DNA of 55,202 bases. Source: Bacteroidales bacterium. Lineage in GTDB: Bacteria; Bacteroidota; Bacteroidia; Bacteroidales; Tenuifilaceae. A program made the translations under genes and the position numbers. This document shows positions 27,431 through 36,240 of the stretch, in pieces (within the stretch, counting starts at the first letter, position 1; every line of letters starts with the position of its first letter). Below the pieces are notes generated by a model that was not told the origin of the DNA, made no database searches, and saw only the letters and a list, made by a program, of their open reading frames with translations. The stretch spans positions 1 through 55,202 of the forward strand of contig JANYLA010000142.1 of the NCBI GenBank assembly GCA_025361485.1, written 5' to 3'.

Positions 27431-28303
27431 TTATCCTTTTAGCGCATTTGCGCCTGAAACAATTTCAAGAATTTCTTTTGTAATTGCTGCTTGGCGCTCC
27501 TTGTTATACTGAAGTGTAAGGGCGCGTAGAAATTCAGATGCGTTATCAGTTGCTTGATGCATTGCTGTCATTCGAGCACCGTGTTCTGCTGTTGTACTAT
27601 CTAAAATTGCTCCGTGAATTTTGTAAAGCAAGAGTTTTGGTAACGTTTTTTGGATAAAAACCTCAGGGGTTGGCTCAATGATAATATCAGCATTAACAAA
27701 ACTCTCTGTTTTCTCAATGGTGTAAGGAAGAAAGGTGGTTACAATTTGATTCTGTACGGCCGCATTTTTAAAAGAGTTGTAGACTAATTGAATCGTATCC
27801 AGTTCACTCTTTATAAACAACTGTTGAAGCTCATCGAATATGTTCTTTGTCAATAACATATTTGGTTTATCAACCGCTGCATGGCTAAAATGCTTAACAT
27901 CTAAGCCCTTCTTTTGCATTATATCAAGCGCCTTTTTCCCTATACAAAAAACATGAATTTTTGCTTTTGGATATTTAACAGATAGATGATAGTGTGTTTC
28001 AATAGTTTTTTTAATAATATTCTGATTGAAAGAACCGCACATACTGCTATTCGAAGATATAACGACTAACCCTATATTAGAGATTTCTTTTCGAACCTCA
28101 CAGAATTTATTATCATTTAAACTGCTGTTTCCAATAACAAATTCCAAGGATGATTGATAGTGCTCGTAGAATGGCCTATACTTAATAAGTACATCCTGCG
28201 CTTTTTTGAACTTTGACGCAGACACCATCTTCATCGCACTAGTAATTTTTTTAGTGGATGTTACAGATGAAATCCTTGTTCTTATCTCCTTTAGGTTGCC
28301 CAT
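27431..28303 (-). CDS. atpG: F1F0 ATP synthase subunit gamma
   Basis: The 290-aa central rotor subunit. N- and C-terminal coiled-coil helices are diagnostic: the start NLKEIRTRISSVTSTKKITSAMKMVSASK and the end SEFLRALTLQYNKERQAAITKEILEIVSGANAL (described by ends). The globular middle holds GSFNQN. Last gene of the operon, 10 nt after atpA and followed by an intrinsic terminator. Confidence 0.97.
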   Translation of the reverse strand: MGNLKEIRTRISSVTSTKKITSAMKMVSASKFKKAQDVLIKYRPFYEHYQSSLEFVIGNSSLNDNKFCEVRKEISNIGLVVISSNSSMCGSFNQNIIKKTIETHYHLSVKYPKAKIHVFCIGKKALDIMQKKGLDVKHFSHAAVDKPNMLLTKNIFDELQQLFIKSELDTIQLVYNSFKNAAVQNQIVTTFLPYTIEKTESFVNADIIIEPTPEVFIQKTLPKLLLYKIHGAILDSTTAEHGARMTAMHQATDNASEFLRALTLQYNKERQAAITKEILEIVSGANALKG

Positions 28304-28313
28304 TTGGGTATTG

Positions 28314-29894
28314 TTAGCTTACATACTTCTTTGCAACTTCTTCAGCAACGGCAGTAAATGCTGATGCTATATCATCGCCAAAATCACCTTTTGCAATTCT
28401 TGCTAAGAAATCCTTATGTTTCAATTGAACAAGTTCAAGATAATCTTTCTCAAAATCTCTAACCTTTTCTCTTTTAACATTTTTCAGAAGTCCTTTTGAA
28501 CCACAGAAAAGTATAGCAATTTGCAGTTCAACCGATAGCGGTTTGTGCTGGCCTTGCTTAAGGATTTCAACATTTTTAGAACCTTTATCTAAAACAGCAA
28601 GGGTTGCAGGATCGAGGTCTGAACCAAATTTTGCAAACGCTTCAAGTTCACGGTACTGAGCCTGATCGAGTTTTAACGTTCCAGCAACTTTCTTCATCGA
28701 CTTAATCTGTGCCTTTCCACCTACTCTCGATACTGAGATACCTACGTTAATAGCTGGTCTTACTCCGTTATTGAACAGGTTGGTTTCCAAGAAAATCTGA
28801 CCGTCGGTAATCGAAATTACGTTGGTTGGGATATATGCTGATACGTCACCGGCTTGTGTTTCGATAATAGGAAGCGCAGTTAAAGAACCGCCTCCTTTTA
28901 CAAGATGCCTAATTGATTCTGGCAAATCGTTCATTTGCTTCGCAATCTCATCTGACCCAATGATTTTTGCGGCTCTTTCTAGTAACCTGGAGTGAAGATA
29001 GAATACATCGCCAGGAAAAGCTTCACGGCCTGGTGGACGACGAAGAAGCAAAGAAACTTCACGGTACGATACAGCTTGCTTAGATAAATCGTCGTAGATA
29101 ATAAGGGCAGCTCGACCTGTATCGCGGAAAAACTCTCCGATTGATGCACCTGCAAAAGGTGCATAGAACTGCTGGGCAGCAGGGTCGGAGGCTGTTGCAG
29201 CAACAATTACAGTATAATCCATTGCACCGTGCTCCTCTAGGTTCTTAACAATTGAAGCAATGGTTGAGCCTTTTTGACCTATTGCCACATAAATACAATA
29301 AACAGGTTCCCCTTTTTCAAAAAAAGACTTTTGATTAATGATTGTATCTATAGCAATTGCGGTTTTTCCCGTTTGTCTATCACCAATAATAAGTTCTCGT
29401 TGACCTCTTCCAATTGGAATCATCGCATCAATTGCTTTTATTCCCGTCTGAAGTGGCTCGGCAACAGGTTGCCTGAAGATTACACCAGGCGCTTTTCTTT
29501 CCAATGGCATTTCAAACGTTTCGCCTTTTATAGGACCTTTACCATCTATAGGCTCGCCAAGAGTATTGATTACCCGACCACACAATCCTTCACCAACTCT
29601 GATTGAGGCTATTCTTCCTGTTCGTTTAACACGTTGTCCTTCCTTAATCTGCTCAGAATTTCCAAGAAGAACTGCTCCAACATTGTCTTCTTCGAGGTTT
29701 AGCACAATACCCATAACACCTGATTCAAACTCTATCAGCTCGTTTGAGCAAACATGATCAAGTCCAAAAATACGTGCAATACCATCGCCAACCTGAAGAA
29801 CGCTGCCAGTTTCTTCGAAATCTACTTGCTGCTTTACGCCAGATAGTTCTTTCCTGAGTAAGTCAGATATTTCAGAGGCCTTAATTTCTGCCAT
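28314..29894 (-). CDS. atpA: F1F0 ATP synthase subunit alpha
   Basis: The 526-aa non-catalytic nucleotide-binding subunit of F1. Barrel domain 1-95, Walker A GDRQTGKT (171-178), the conserved [26 protein letters not shown] region (ends quoted only as family landmarks), [11 protein letters not shown] and the arginine-finger segment [14 protein letters not shown] (about 375-390). Length is in the family range. It is separated from atpH by 12 nt and from atpG by 10 nt, and forms the hexamer with AtpD encoded about 16 kb away. Confidence 0.98.
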   Translation of the reverse strand: MAEIKASEISDLLRKELSGVKQQVDFEETGSVLQVGDGIARIFGLDHVCSNELIEFESGVMGIVLNLEEDNVGAVLLGNSEQIKEGQRVKRTGRIASIRVGEGLCGRVINTLGEPIDGKGPIKGETFEMPLERKAPGVIFRQPVAEPLQTGIKAIDAMIPIGRGQRELIIGDRQTGKTAIAIDTIINQKSFFEKGEPVYCIYVAIGQKGSTIASIVKNLEEHGAMDYTVIVAATASDPAAQQFYAPFAGASIGEFFRDTGRAALIIYDDLSKQAVSYREVSLLLRRPPGREAFPGDVFYLHSRLLERAAKIIGSDEIAKQMNDLPESIRHLVKGGGSLTALPIIETQAGDVSAYIPTNVISITDGQIFLETNLFNNGVRPAINVGISVSRVGGKAQIKSMKKVAGTLKLDQAQYRELEAFAKFGSDLDPATLAVLDKGSKNVEILKQGQHKPLSVELQIAILFCGSKGLLKNVKREKVRDFEKDYLELVQLKHKDFLARIAKGDFGDDIASAFTAVAEEVAKKYVS

Positions 29895-29906
29895 AATAAA
29901 TATTTT

Positions 29907-30458
29907 TTAAAGTACTCTTTGATTTTGGACTAAGGCTTTTCTCACTCGCGCCAATTGTCCTGAAACGCTCAAATCAATAAGTAAACCTTCTACTTCAACA
30001 ATAAAACCACCTATAAGCTCAGGCACAAGCCTAACTTCAAGTTCAGGGGTTTTGTTGAATTTATTTTTTACAAATTCTAGAATGCGGTTCTTAGTATCGT
30101 CACCTAACTCCTCAGGAGTTTCAATAACAACATTTACTAAACCCGCATGTTCTCTATATATTTTTTGAAAAACCAATAATGCATTTACTATATAAGACTC
30201 CCTCCGCTTTCGAACCATAAGGGCGATAAAAGAATTAAGCATTGGATGTACTTTATCACCTAATACTTTTGTTAAGATTTTTTCCTTTTCGCTAGGTAAA
30301 ATAACGGGATTATGAAGAACATAGTAAAAATCTGAATTGGGATCAATTGTTTTGGACACGGCATACGAATGCTCGTAAACCTCTTTCGCTACTTTTGATT
30401 CGATAGCGAGGTCGAACAATGCCTTGGCATACCTTACAGAAATTCGCCCTGTGTTCAT
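29907..30458 (-). CDS. atpH: F1F0 ATP synthase subunit delta
   Basis: A 183-aa peripheral-stalk protein (OSCP/delta family). The N-terminal helical bundle starts TGRISVRYAKALFDLAIE; the C-terminal part includes NVVIETPEEL and the family signature ELVPELIGGFIVEVEGLLIDLSVSGQL (described by its ends, about 145-170). It couples F1 alpha to the b subunit. Position between atpF and atpA is the usual order. Confidence 0.95.
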   Translation of the reverse strand: MNTGRISVRYAKALFDLAIESKVAKEVYEHSYAVSKTIDPNSDFYYVLHNPVILPSEKEKILTKVLGDKVHPMLNSFIALMVRKRRESYIVNALLVFQKIYREHAGLVNVVIETPEELGDDTKNRILEFVKNKFNKTPELEVRLVPELIGGFIVEVEGLLIDLSVSGQLARVRKALVQNQRVL

Positions 30459-30467
30459 TGCAATTGA

Positions 30468-30965
30468 TTAGTTTTTACTTGAAACTTCCTTAAGGAGATC
30501 CTTGAAGTATTCAATCTGTTTATCCTTATCGGCAAATTGTTTACGTAGAACTTTCTCTGTTATTTCGAGGGCAAGTGTTGAAGCCATTTGTGCAAGCTCC
30601 TTCTGAGCATTTTCCTTTTCTTGAATAATCATCAACCTTGACTTGTCAATGATTTTTTGTGCTTCAGCTTGTGCTTGATTTTTGGCTTCTTCAACAATTT
30701 TATCCCTAAGAGATTTAGCCTCTTTAAGCGCTAACTCCCGTTCTGCTCTTGCCTTTTCAGCAAGCTCTTCATTATAGACCTGAAGTTTCTTAATTTCATT
30801 TCGTGCCTCTTCAGCCATTTTCAATGACTTAGATATTGATTCCTCTCTACTCTTCAAGCCTTGCATGATAGGTTTCCATGCAAATTTTTTAAGAACAAAC
30901 AGAACCAATCCGAATGAAATCAACATCCAGACCAATAGCCCGTAATCAGGAGTAATTAGTCCCAT
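30468..30965 (-). CDS. atpF: F1F0 ATP synthase subunit b
   Basis: A 165-aa protein with one N-terminal transmembrane helix (about 5-27, LITPDYGLLVWMLISFGLVL) followed by a long charged helix (about 35-165) that dimerises as the peripheral stalk. Composition (repeated Glu, Lys, Ala) and length are normal. It lies between atpE and atpH, with 9-12 nt gaps. Confidence 0.95.
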   Translation of the reverse strand: MGLITPDYGLLVWMLISFGLVLFVLKKFAWKPIMQGLKSREESISKSLKMAEEARNEIKKLQVYNEELAEKARAERELALKEAKSLRDKIVEEAKNQAQAEAQKIIDKSRLMIIQEKENAQKELAQMASTLALEITEKVLRKQFADKDKQIEYFKDLLKEVSSKN

Positions 30966-30977
30966 GGGAATAATTTT

Positions 30978-31235
30978 TTATAAGAAAATTACTAGCGCAC
31001 AGATGATGATTGCGAAGAAAGCAACACCCTCGATAAGAGCGGCGGCTACAATCATGTTTGAACGAATATCGCCTACAGCTTCTGGTTGACGAGCAATTGA
31101 TTCAAGTGCTGATGCACCAATTTTACCAATTCCAATACCTGCAGCTAAAGCAGCAATACCTGCACCTAAAGCTGCACCAAGTTTTGCTATAGAAGCATTT
31201 GCAGCAACCTGAAGAATAATAAGTAAAGTTGTCAT
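30978..31235 (-). CDS. atpE: F1F0 ATP synthase subunit c
   Basis: An 85-aa hairpin of two membrane helices joined by the ARQPEA loop (48-53). Helix 2 carries the ion-binding Glu69 in ALIEGVAFF. Helix 1 has no Gln at the sodium-ligand position and Glu69 is followed by Gly, not Ser/Thr, so the ring looks proton-translocating and not sodium-translocating; this is inference from motif comparison. Confidence 0.96.
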   Translation of the reverse strand: MTTLLIILQVAANASIAKLGAALGAGIAALAAGIGIGKIGASALESIARQPEAVGDIRSNMIVAAALIEGVAFFAIIICALVIFL

Positions 31236-31259
31236 ATTCCTAATTTTTATGTTAATATA

Positions 31260-32390
31260 TTAATGATGATGCTCTTCTGTGGCCATTCCAATATAAATAG
31301 CAGATAGCAAAGTGAAAACATATGCCTGAATTAACGCAACTAACAACTCAAGAAGCGTCATGAAAAATGAAAAAGATACGCTTATAATCGAAATTGTATA
31401 TCCTGCCCAAACAGCGATTGCTCCAAAAATAAAGATGAGGCTAAAGAATACAATTGCTACCATATGACCAGCAAGGATGTTAGCAAAAAGTCGAACCATT
31501 AACACGATTGGCTTTGTTAGTATACCTGCAAACTCAACGATAAACATAATGGGTATTGGCAGCTTTAAAAACCAAGGTACCCCTGGAGTATTCACGATGT
31601 GGCTCCAATAGTTTTTATTCCCATTGATAGTTACGATAACGAATGTGAATAATGCCAAAACCATAGTAACAGCAATATTTCCGGTAACATTTGCACCACC
31701 AGGAAATATTGGAATTAATCCTAACATGTTGTTAAACCAAATAAAAAAGAAAACGGTAAGTAGGAAGGGTAAAAATTTCTGATATTTCTTTTGGCCTATC
31801 GATGGTATTGCTATATCGTTAACGACAAAGAGAATAATCGGTTCAAAAAAGTTTTGAATGCCTGTGGGCGCTTTGTCAATATTCGTTTTGTATTTTCGGG
31901 CAATGCCGATAAAAATAAAGCAAAGCAATAATGACGAGATAAGTATCGATAGTACAAGTTTTGTAATTGAAAAATTCCAAGGAAGTGGATTCTCTTCTAG
32001 TATCTCTCCTCTTTCATTCAGTTCAACAATTTTTCCTTTGTATTTTCCTTCGCGCTCCCACTTAAAACCTTTGAAAGATTCAGCACCATGATGAAACTTA
32101 CTTGAAAGAAAAATATTAAGTCCTTTCTGTTCACTATAAAGTATTATCGGTAGTGGAATGGAGATATGATTATGCCCAATAGTAACTACGTGCCATTCGT
32201 AAGAATCGCCGATATGTTCAAAGATAAAATCTACAGTATTGAATTTCTCCTTCGCTACTTCTTGATGTGTACTATCTTTTTTCTCCTCTTGAGTTGACGC
32301 AAACACTTTCTGATAACTACCAAGATTGATAGCGGCTAAAAGAAAAAGGCCTATGAATATACTTCGTCTCACCTTCAAAAAATTTCGCAT
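31260..32390 (-). CDS. atpB: F1F0 ATP synthase subunit a, with exported N-terminal extension
   Basis: A 376-aa subunit a. The N-terminus (MRNFLKVRRSIFIGLFLLAA) looks like a signal peptide and is followed by about 110 residues of soluble sequence before the membrane domain; this extension is common in Bacteroidota. Five to six helices follow, with the essential arginine in LMVRLFANILAGHMV. It forms the half-channels against the c ring. I chose ATG 32390, which lies 7 nt after the upstream stop, over an in-frame upstream codon at 32423 that would overlap the preceding gene. A His-rich tail (EEHHH) ends the protein. Confidence 0.93.
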   Translation of the reverse strand: MRNFLKVRRSIFIGLFLLAAINLGSYQKVFASTQEEKKDSTHQEVAKEKFNTVDFIFEHIGDSYEWHVVTIGHNHISIPLPIILYSEQKGLNIFLSSKFHHGAESFKGFKWEREGKYKGKIVELNERGEILEENPLPWNFSITKLVLSILISSLLLCFIFIGIARKYKTNIDKAPTGIQNFFEPIILFVVNDIAIPSIGQKKYQKFLPFLLTVFFFIWFNNMLGLIPIFPGGANVTGNIAVTMVLALFTFVIVTINGNKNYWSHIVNTPGVPWFLKLPIPIMFIVEFAGILTKPIVLMVRLFANILAGHMVAIVFFSLIFIFGAIAVWAGYTISIISVSFSFFMTLLELLVALIQAYVFTLLSAIYIGMATEEHHH

Positions 32391-32397
32391 AAAGTTA

Positions 32398-32805
32398 TTA
32401 AGTTTTGGCGTGCGTGGTTTCACTTTTTTCTTTTTTCTTGAAAAAATTGAGAATACTAACTATTTCATGAAAAAGAAAGATAAAGTAAACACTTAAGAAC
32501 GCAGCCAAAAATAGTATTACTTCTTCTTTTTTAACCAGAAGAAAAACAATTATAAAAGTTAAACTACTTAATAATTTAATCGTTGTACAAAGCAAATACC
32601 GAGTTGAGAACTTAGATAAGGAAGAGTCCTTAACTAAGGATAGGGAGTAAAAGATTAGAATATTTACAATTCCAAAAACAACAGGTAATAGCGGATATAG
32701 AACAATTAACCGTTGAGGGTAAAAAAAATGAAAAACCACAAAACATATTGCGCTAGTAATTAATACTAATAAACTTGTTTTGAATATGAATTGTTTATAT
32801 AACAT
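32398..32805 (-). CDS. AtpI-position small membrane protein
   Basis: A 135-aa hydrophobic protein with four predicted transmembrane helices (about 8-28, 35-55, 70-90, 95-115) and a basic C-terminal tail. It lies directly upstream of atpB, the place usually held by atpI, whose product assists c-ring assembly or Mg2+ handling. Sequence resemblance to AtpI is weak by eye, so the role is inferred from position only. Confidence 0.65.
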   Translation of the reverse strand: MLYKQFIFKTSLLVLITSAICFVVFHFFYPQRLIVLYPLLPVVFGIVNILIFYSLSLVKDSSLSKFSTRYLLCTTIKLLSSLTFIIVFLLVKKEEVILFLAAFLSVYFIFLFHEIVSILNFFKKKEKSETTHAKT

Positions 32806-32832
32806 TCGGTTTATTGTCTTTTAACAAGAAGA

Positions 32833-33204
32833 TTACTGTTCTAATTCCTTTTCTGTTTCGGCAGACATGTTGCAATATCCAGTAAAACGAGACCCCGGTT
32901 CTATAGCAAGTTTACTTGTAGTAATATCTCCATGAATTTTTGCTGTTGCCTTTAATGCTAAAAGTTCGGCAACGCTAATTTTTCCTTCTATAACTCCTGA
33001 AATATCAGAATTCTTACAGGTAATTTCACCTTTTATCTTTCCTGTTTCTCCGATTACAACTTTTCCTTTAGATGAAATATTTCCAGTTAGAATACCATCA
33101 ATCCTTAGATCGCCGCTACAGCTTATATCGCCAGTGATTTCGGTACCTTGTCCAATAAGATTTATATTATTGGAGGTTAGTTCATTTTCATTATACTTTG
33201 CCAT
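32833..33204 (-). CDS. Bactofilin (polymer-forming cytoskeletal protein)
   Basis: A 123-aa protein with the bactofilin (DUF583) right-handed beta-helix at about 18-110. The repeating pattern is visible as GDISCSGDLRIDGILTGNI, GKVVIGETGKIKGEI, DISGVIEGKISVAELL and ATAKIHGDITTSKLAIEPG. Bactofilins self-assemble into filaments used for cell shape or envelope organisation. It is the first gene of the ATP synthase operon by spacing (27 nt to the AtpI-like gene), with a promoter element 43 nt upstream. Confidence 0.92.
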   Translation of the reverse strand: MAKYNENELTSNNINLIGQGTEITGDISCSGDLRIDGILTGNISSKGKVVIGETGKIKGEITCKNSDISGVIEGKISVAELLALKATAKIHGDITTSKLAIEPGSRFTGYCNMSAETEKELEQ

Positions 33205-33246
33205 TTCAAATATTTTAAGTTGTTAATAAATCTCCGATGGTGGGAG

Positions 33247-33254
33247 CAAATATA
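33247..33254 (-). promoter_or_regulatory. Bacteroidota -7 element (TATATTTG) for the bactofilin-ATP synthase operon
   Basis: On the minus strand this reads TATATTTG, a perfect TAnnTTTG, 43 nt upstream of the bactofilin start, in the 63-nt gap after the rhomboid gene. It probably drives all genes down to atpG. Confidence 0.6.
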
Positions 33255-33267
33255 AAAAAAGGATTTT

Positions 33268-33918
33268 TTATTCTATCGTTTTCTCGTTTAATTCATCTTC
33301 AATATCTTCTTCTATCGTGTCATTCTCGTTCTCCCACGACCAAATAATCCTTTCAGGCCCTCTGTTTCGATACTTTACGGCAGCAATAAAACCGCTTATT
33401 CCACCAAACAAATGGTATTCCCACGAAATATGAGGAAAAATAGGGAGTACTCCCCAAACCAATCCACCATAAAGAAAAACAACCAGGAGAGAGATTGATG
33501 CTAATCGAACATCTTTTCTAATTAAACCGCTGAGAAAAAGGAAAGAGGCTAATCCATAAATCAAGCCACTGGCACCAATATGGTAGCTATCTCTTGCGCA
33601 CAACCATACACAAATACCGCTGAGCAGCCAGACAAAACCAATAACTCGATATGCAAGTTCACGATAGAAATAGATTATTCCTGTTCCAAGAACGACTATT
33701 GGAAAACTATTTGAAATAAGATGTGTAAAATCAGAGTGGATTAATGGTGAAAGTAAAATACCCAACAAACCTTTTATTTCGCGTGGAAAAACTCCATAAT
33801 AGAATAGGTGAAGCTGCTCACTTACATCAATAATTTTAACTATCCACAACAAAAACACGAAGAAAAGAGGCAATATGATGCTATACTTTAGTTTCTTGAT
33901 TTCTTCGGAATTCTGCAT
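33268..33918 (-). CDS. Rhomboid family intramembrane serine protease
   Basis: A 216-aa inner-membrane protein with about six helices. The catalytic dyad is present: Ser117 in GASGLIYG and His169 in WEYHLFGGISG. The supporting HxxxxHxxxN motif of helix 2 is HSDFTHLISN (61-70). The acidic C-terminal tail is cytoplasmic. Rhomboids cleave membrane-anchored substrates; the substrate is not known. It lies 43 nt after the TPR-phosphatase gene and is likely cotranscribed with it. Confidence 0.92.
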   Translation of the reverse strand: MQNSEEIKKLKYSIILPLFFVFLLWIVKIIDVSEQLHLFYYGVFPREIKGLLGILLSPLIHSDFTHLISNSFPIVVLGTGIIYFYRELAYRVIGFVWLLSGICVWLCARDSYHIGASGLIYGLASFLFLSGLIRKDVRLASISLLVVFLYGGLVWGVLPIFPHISWEYHLFGGISGFIAAVKYRNRGPERIIWSWENENDTIEEDIEDELNEKTIE

Positions 33919-33961
33919 TATTTGTTTTCTGGCTATATCTTTAATTAATTGCTAATGCCCA

Positions 33962-36148
33962 TTATACTTTTATACCCCAAACTAAAACATCGTCAAGCTG
34001 TTCGTGTTCTCCCATCCATATATTGAGTTGGTTTTCCATCTCATCGCATTGAGCGCTTGCTGATAGTTGATTGATCTTTAATAGAAATTCCACAAAACGA
34101 GTTCTCATAAACTTTTTATTAAACTCACCTCCAAACTGATCGAAATAACCATCGGTTGATAGATAAAGCCAGCTATCGGGATTAAGAGTAAAATTATGAA
34201 TCCGGAACTCTTTATTAAAAATGCGATTAGATGCTCCCAATGAAGTATAGTTCGGTTTAATTTCGGATACTTCACCATTACTAACAATAAATAACGGGAT
34301 TAAAGCTCCGGAATAACTAATCTCTCGAGTATTTCTATCGATAATACAAAGTGCAATATCCATGCTATCCTTCAGAATCAGCTCCTCCTTCCCTTTTCTC
34401 AACTTTTCTCGTAACTCCTTATTCAGGAATGAAAGTATTTTATCGGGTTCCTCACAGCCTTGATGTATAACAATTTGATTAAGTAGATCGATACCAATAA
34501 TACTCATGAATGCTCCGGGTACTCCATGACCAGTACAATCAGCAAGTGCTATAAAAACTTTATCACCCCGAACAGAATACCAATAAAAATCTCCGCTAAC
34601 GATATCTTTAGGCTTATAGAATGTGAAAGTATCGGTCAGAATGGTTTTAAGCGCATTTATATCGGGCAATATTGATTTTTGAATCTGCTCTGCGTAACGA
34701 ATACTGTCAGTAATTTTTCCGATGTAACTTTCAATAATTTGATAGGCTTCTTCAATATTTCTATTTTTCACCTCGATATTGTGCTTCTGCTGCTCTATCT
34801 TATGGTTTTGATCTTCAATTTCTTCATTCTTTATAAAGAGAAGTTTGTTTGCTCGACGTTTTGAGAGCAGAGCAAGGTATACAACGACTATTAAGACAAG
34901 GCTAAAAAAAAGACCAAGCAGTAATGTGTAGATAAAATATTTTTGGCGTTTACTCTCTTTATCATTAATTTCTTGTTTTTGTTTTAGAATTTGATTTTCT
35001 TTTTCTTTCTTCTCTGTTTCAAAAAGCATTTGTAGGGTTGCAATCTGCTTTGTTGACTTTTCGTTAAGAACGCTATCCTTATAAAGCATTGATTTTTTAT
35101 AGTATTCCAAGGCGCGATCAAAATCCTTGTAATCAGAATATATTTTACTTAGCTCAGCATTAGCAATTTGTAAATAATATTTATACTTTATTTCCTCTGC
35201 AATTTTTATGGCTTGATTTAAACACTCTTTAGCCTCATCGTAGCTTTTTAGCAATACTAATGCTCTTCCGAGATTAACATAACTTTCGGTTATAAAATGT
35301 TTGTCACCAATTTTCTTATCAATAATTGATGCTTCGGTAAAATACTTATATGCAGTTTTTGGAAAGCCGGTAAAAAGAAGTGTTTTCCCAATAGAATTTA
35401 AGCCTATCGCTATTCCTTTTTCGTTATTTAACTTCCTATTAATATCTAAAGATTTTGTATAATACTCCTTGGCCTTTTCATAGTTTTCAGAAAACTCGTA
35501 TACCTCACCAATATTGTTATAATTAATAGCAATTCCAAGCAAGTTGTTTTGCCCCTTTGATAACTCAAGTGCTTTAAAAAAATACGATAGTGCCTGCTCA
35601 AAATTACCGTTTACTAAAAAAATATTTCCAAGACTATTAAGGGCAACGGAGTTGCTGTATGTGTCTTTTGCTTCCTCTGAAAATTTTAGCGCTTTTAAAT
35701 GGTACTCTATTGCCCTAGATGGATCGTCTAATCGACGATATACAACTCCAATGTTATTAGAAGAGATAGCAATAGATTTTATATCACCTATTTGAGTTGC
35801 AAAAGCAAGTGATTCATTATGTAAAACCAAGGATTCGGAATACCGTGATTGGTTACGATAAAAAACTCCGAGTTCGTTTCTCGCTTTTATTTTGAGAGAT
35901 ACTTTGGATTGAATATCGGCAAGTTTTTTTGCTTCAAGAAAATATTTTTCTGCTTCTTTGTTGTTTCGTTCTTTGTTTAAATAGACATTAGCAACTTTGG
36001 TATAAAGTTCTATCTTTTGAACAGTATCTTTTTCGTAATCAAGTTTAATATTTAAAGAGTCGATATTCTGACCATTACTTATATTGCTTAAACAAGAAAC
36101 CAAAAAGAAAATAAGTATCGATATCTTTGTTTTTTTATTCATTATCAT
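33962..36148 (-). CDS. TPR sensor with SpoIIE-type PP2C phosphatase domain
   Basis: A 728-aa signalling protein. An export signal or lipobox-like LVSC (16-19) precedes an extracytoplasmic array of about seven tetratricopeptide repeats (40-360). A coiled coil, one transmembrane helix (404-428) and a second coiled coil (440-475) lead to the SpoIIE phosphatase (about 485-728). Metal-binding aspartates are seen in VSGDFYW (D520) and ADCTGHGVPGAF (D537), with a late DGYFDQFGG. Such phosphatases dephosphorylate anti-anti-sigma (STAS) proteins. No STAS protein or sigma factor is adjacent. ATG 36142 is an equally good start (two codons later). Confidence 0.88.
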   Translation of the reverse strand: MIMNKKTKISILIFFLVSCLSNISNGQNIDSLNIKLDYEKDTVQKIELYTKVANVYLNKERNNKEAEKYFLEAKKLADIQSKVSLKIKARNELGVFYRNQSRYSESLVLHNESLAFATQIGDIKSIAISSNNIGVVYRRLDDPSRAIEYHLKALKFSEEAKDTYSNSVALNSLGNIFLVNGNFEQALSYFFKALELSKGQNNLLGIAINYNNIGEVYEFSENYEKAKEYYTKSLDINRKLNNEKGIAIGLNSIGKTLLFTGFPKTAYKYFTEASIIDKKIGDKHFITESYVNLGRALVLLKSYDEAKECLNQAIKIAEEIKYKYYLQIANAELSKIYSDYKDFDRALEYYKKSMLYKDSVLNEKSTKQIATLQMLFETEKKEKENQILKQKQEINDKESKRQKYFIYTLLLGLFFSLVLIVVVYLALLSKRRANKLLFIKNEEIEDQNHKIEQQKHNIEVKNRNIEEAYQIIESYIGKITDSIRYAEQIQKSILPDINALKTILTDTFTFYKPKDIVSGDFYWYSVRGDKVFIALADCTGHGVPGAFMSIIGIDLLNQIVIHQGCEEPDKILSFLNKELREKLRKGKEELILKDSMDIALCIIDRNTREISYSGALIPLFIVSNGEVSEIKPNYTSLGASNRIFNKEFRIHNFTLNPDSWLYLSTDGYFDQFGGEFNKKFMRTRFVEFLLKINQLSASAQCDEMENQLNIWMGEHEQLDDVLVWGIKV

Positions 36149-36240
36149 TTCGTTTGAAACTACGTAAAAGTAAAAAGATTTGATTAAAAAGTGGTTTCAA
36201 AACACCTTTGTATTCAATATCTCTATTAAAGATTGTTAAT

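Noticed and set aside
29274-29606. 110-aa open frame opposite atpA
   Set aside because: Shadow of the conserved alpha subunit gene; composition is unlike a real protein.
30978-31235. Sodium-type c ring
   Set aside because: The Gln in helix 1 and the Ser/Thr after the ion-binding Glu are missing; the motif fits protons.
33840-33849. CTATCCACA, one mismatch from a DnaA box
   Set aside because: Single copy inside the rhomboid gene, with no cluster of boxes or A+T-rich unwinding region, so no origin is claimed.
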